6,976 bases of DNA, taken from Actinomycetota bacterium (GTDB taxonomy: Bacteria > Actinomycetota > Humimicrobiia > Humimicrobiales > Humimicrobiaceae). The notes below the pieces were generated by a model. That model was not told the origin of the DNA. It did not search any database and saw only the letters and a list, made by a program, of their open reading frames with translations. A program made the translations under genes and the position numbers. Shown piece after piece: positions 6,920 to 6,976 of this stretch (position 1 is its first letter; each line of letters begins with the position of its first letter). The stretch spans positions 1 through 6,976 of the forward strand of contig SOKC01000007.1 of the NCBI GenBank assembly GCA_004376325.1, read 5' to 3'.

Positions 6920-6976
6920 TCAGGGCAATACTTCAAACCCCTGCTCTTTGAAATGCTTATCAAACGTAAAAACTTT
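6920..6976 (-). CDS. PIN-domain protein, VapC-like toxin (C-terminal end only)
   Basis: Only the last 18 codons and a TGA stop are in the window; the rest lies beyond the right edge. The translation is KVFTFDKHFKEQGFEVLP. The FTFDKHF core followed by a GFEVLP end is the usual C-terminus of PIN-domain ribonucleases of the VapC type, in which the Asp (here in codon 6961-6959) is the last acidic residue of the metal-binding active site. VapC toxins cleave RNA and are normally paired with an upstream antitoxin, which would lie to the right of the window on this strand. The family call rests on a short but distinctive stretch. Whether it is a toxin or a lone PIN protein cannot be judged here. Confidence 0.72.
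   Translation of the reverse strand, partial: KVFTFDKHFKEQGFEVLP

Overview
The window comes from an AT-rich bacterium with ordinary Shine-Dalgarno sites. It holds four complete or near-complete genes, one gene remnant and the tail of a fifth gene. The proteins do not fix the taxon. A glucosyl-3-phosphoglycerate synthase beside two other solute-type glycosyltransferases recalls anaerobic or thermophilic lineages that make mannosylglucosylglycerate, such as Petrotoga-like Thermotogota. An AT-rich candidate phylum such as Atribacterota is a guess of low certainty.

Layout. Positions 2-2866 (+) encode a SERCA/PacL-type P2A calcium-pumping ATPase. Its stop lies 12 nt from the stop of a convergent block of three glycosyltransferase genes on the minus strand. 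In transcription order these are a GT4 enzyme (6542-5265), a GpgS-type glucosyl-3-phosphoglycerate synthase (5222-4245) and a GT-A enzyme resembling mannosylglycerate/glucosylglycerate synthases (4141-2879). The gaps are 42 and 103 nt, so they form a probable operon read from the 210-nt region at 6543-6752. Beyond that region, 6753-6910 (+) is a second, decapitated copy of the 3' end of the ATPase gene, about 88% identical to 2715-2860. After 9 nt, 6920-6976 (-) is the C-terminal tail of a PIN-domain (VapC-like) protein.

How it fits together. The three glycosyltransferases together could build a glycerate-based compatible solute: glucosyl(phospho)glycerate made by GpgS and/or the GT-A enzyme, then extended by the GT4 enzyme to a mannosylglucosylglycerate-like product. 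No phosphatase gene is present in the window, so this assignment is an inference. The most notable structural feature is that the whole glycosyltransferase operon lies between two directly repeated ATPase 3' ends. This arrangement suggests the operon entered by recombination or integration at the ATPase gene, or that a tandem ATPase duplicate was largely replaced. The ATPase itself has no obvious functional link to the operon.
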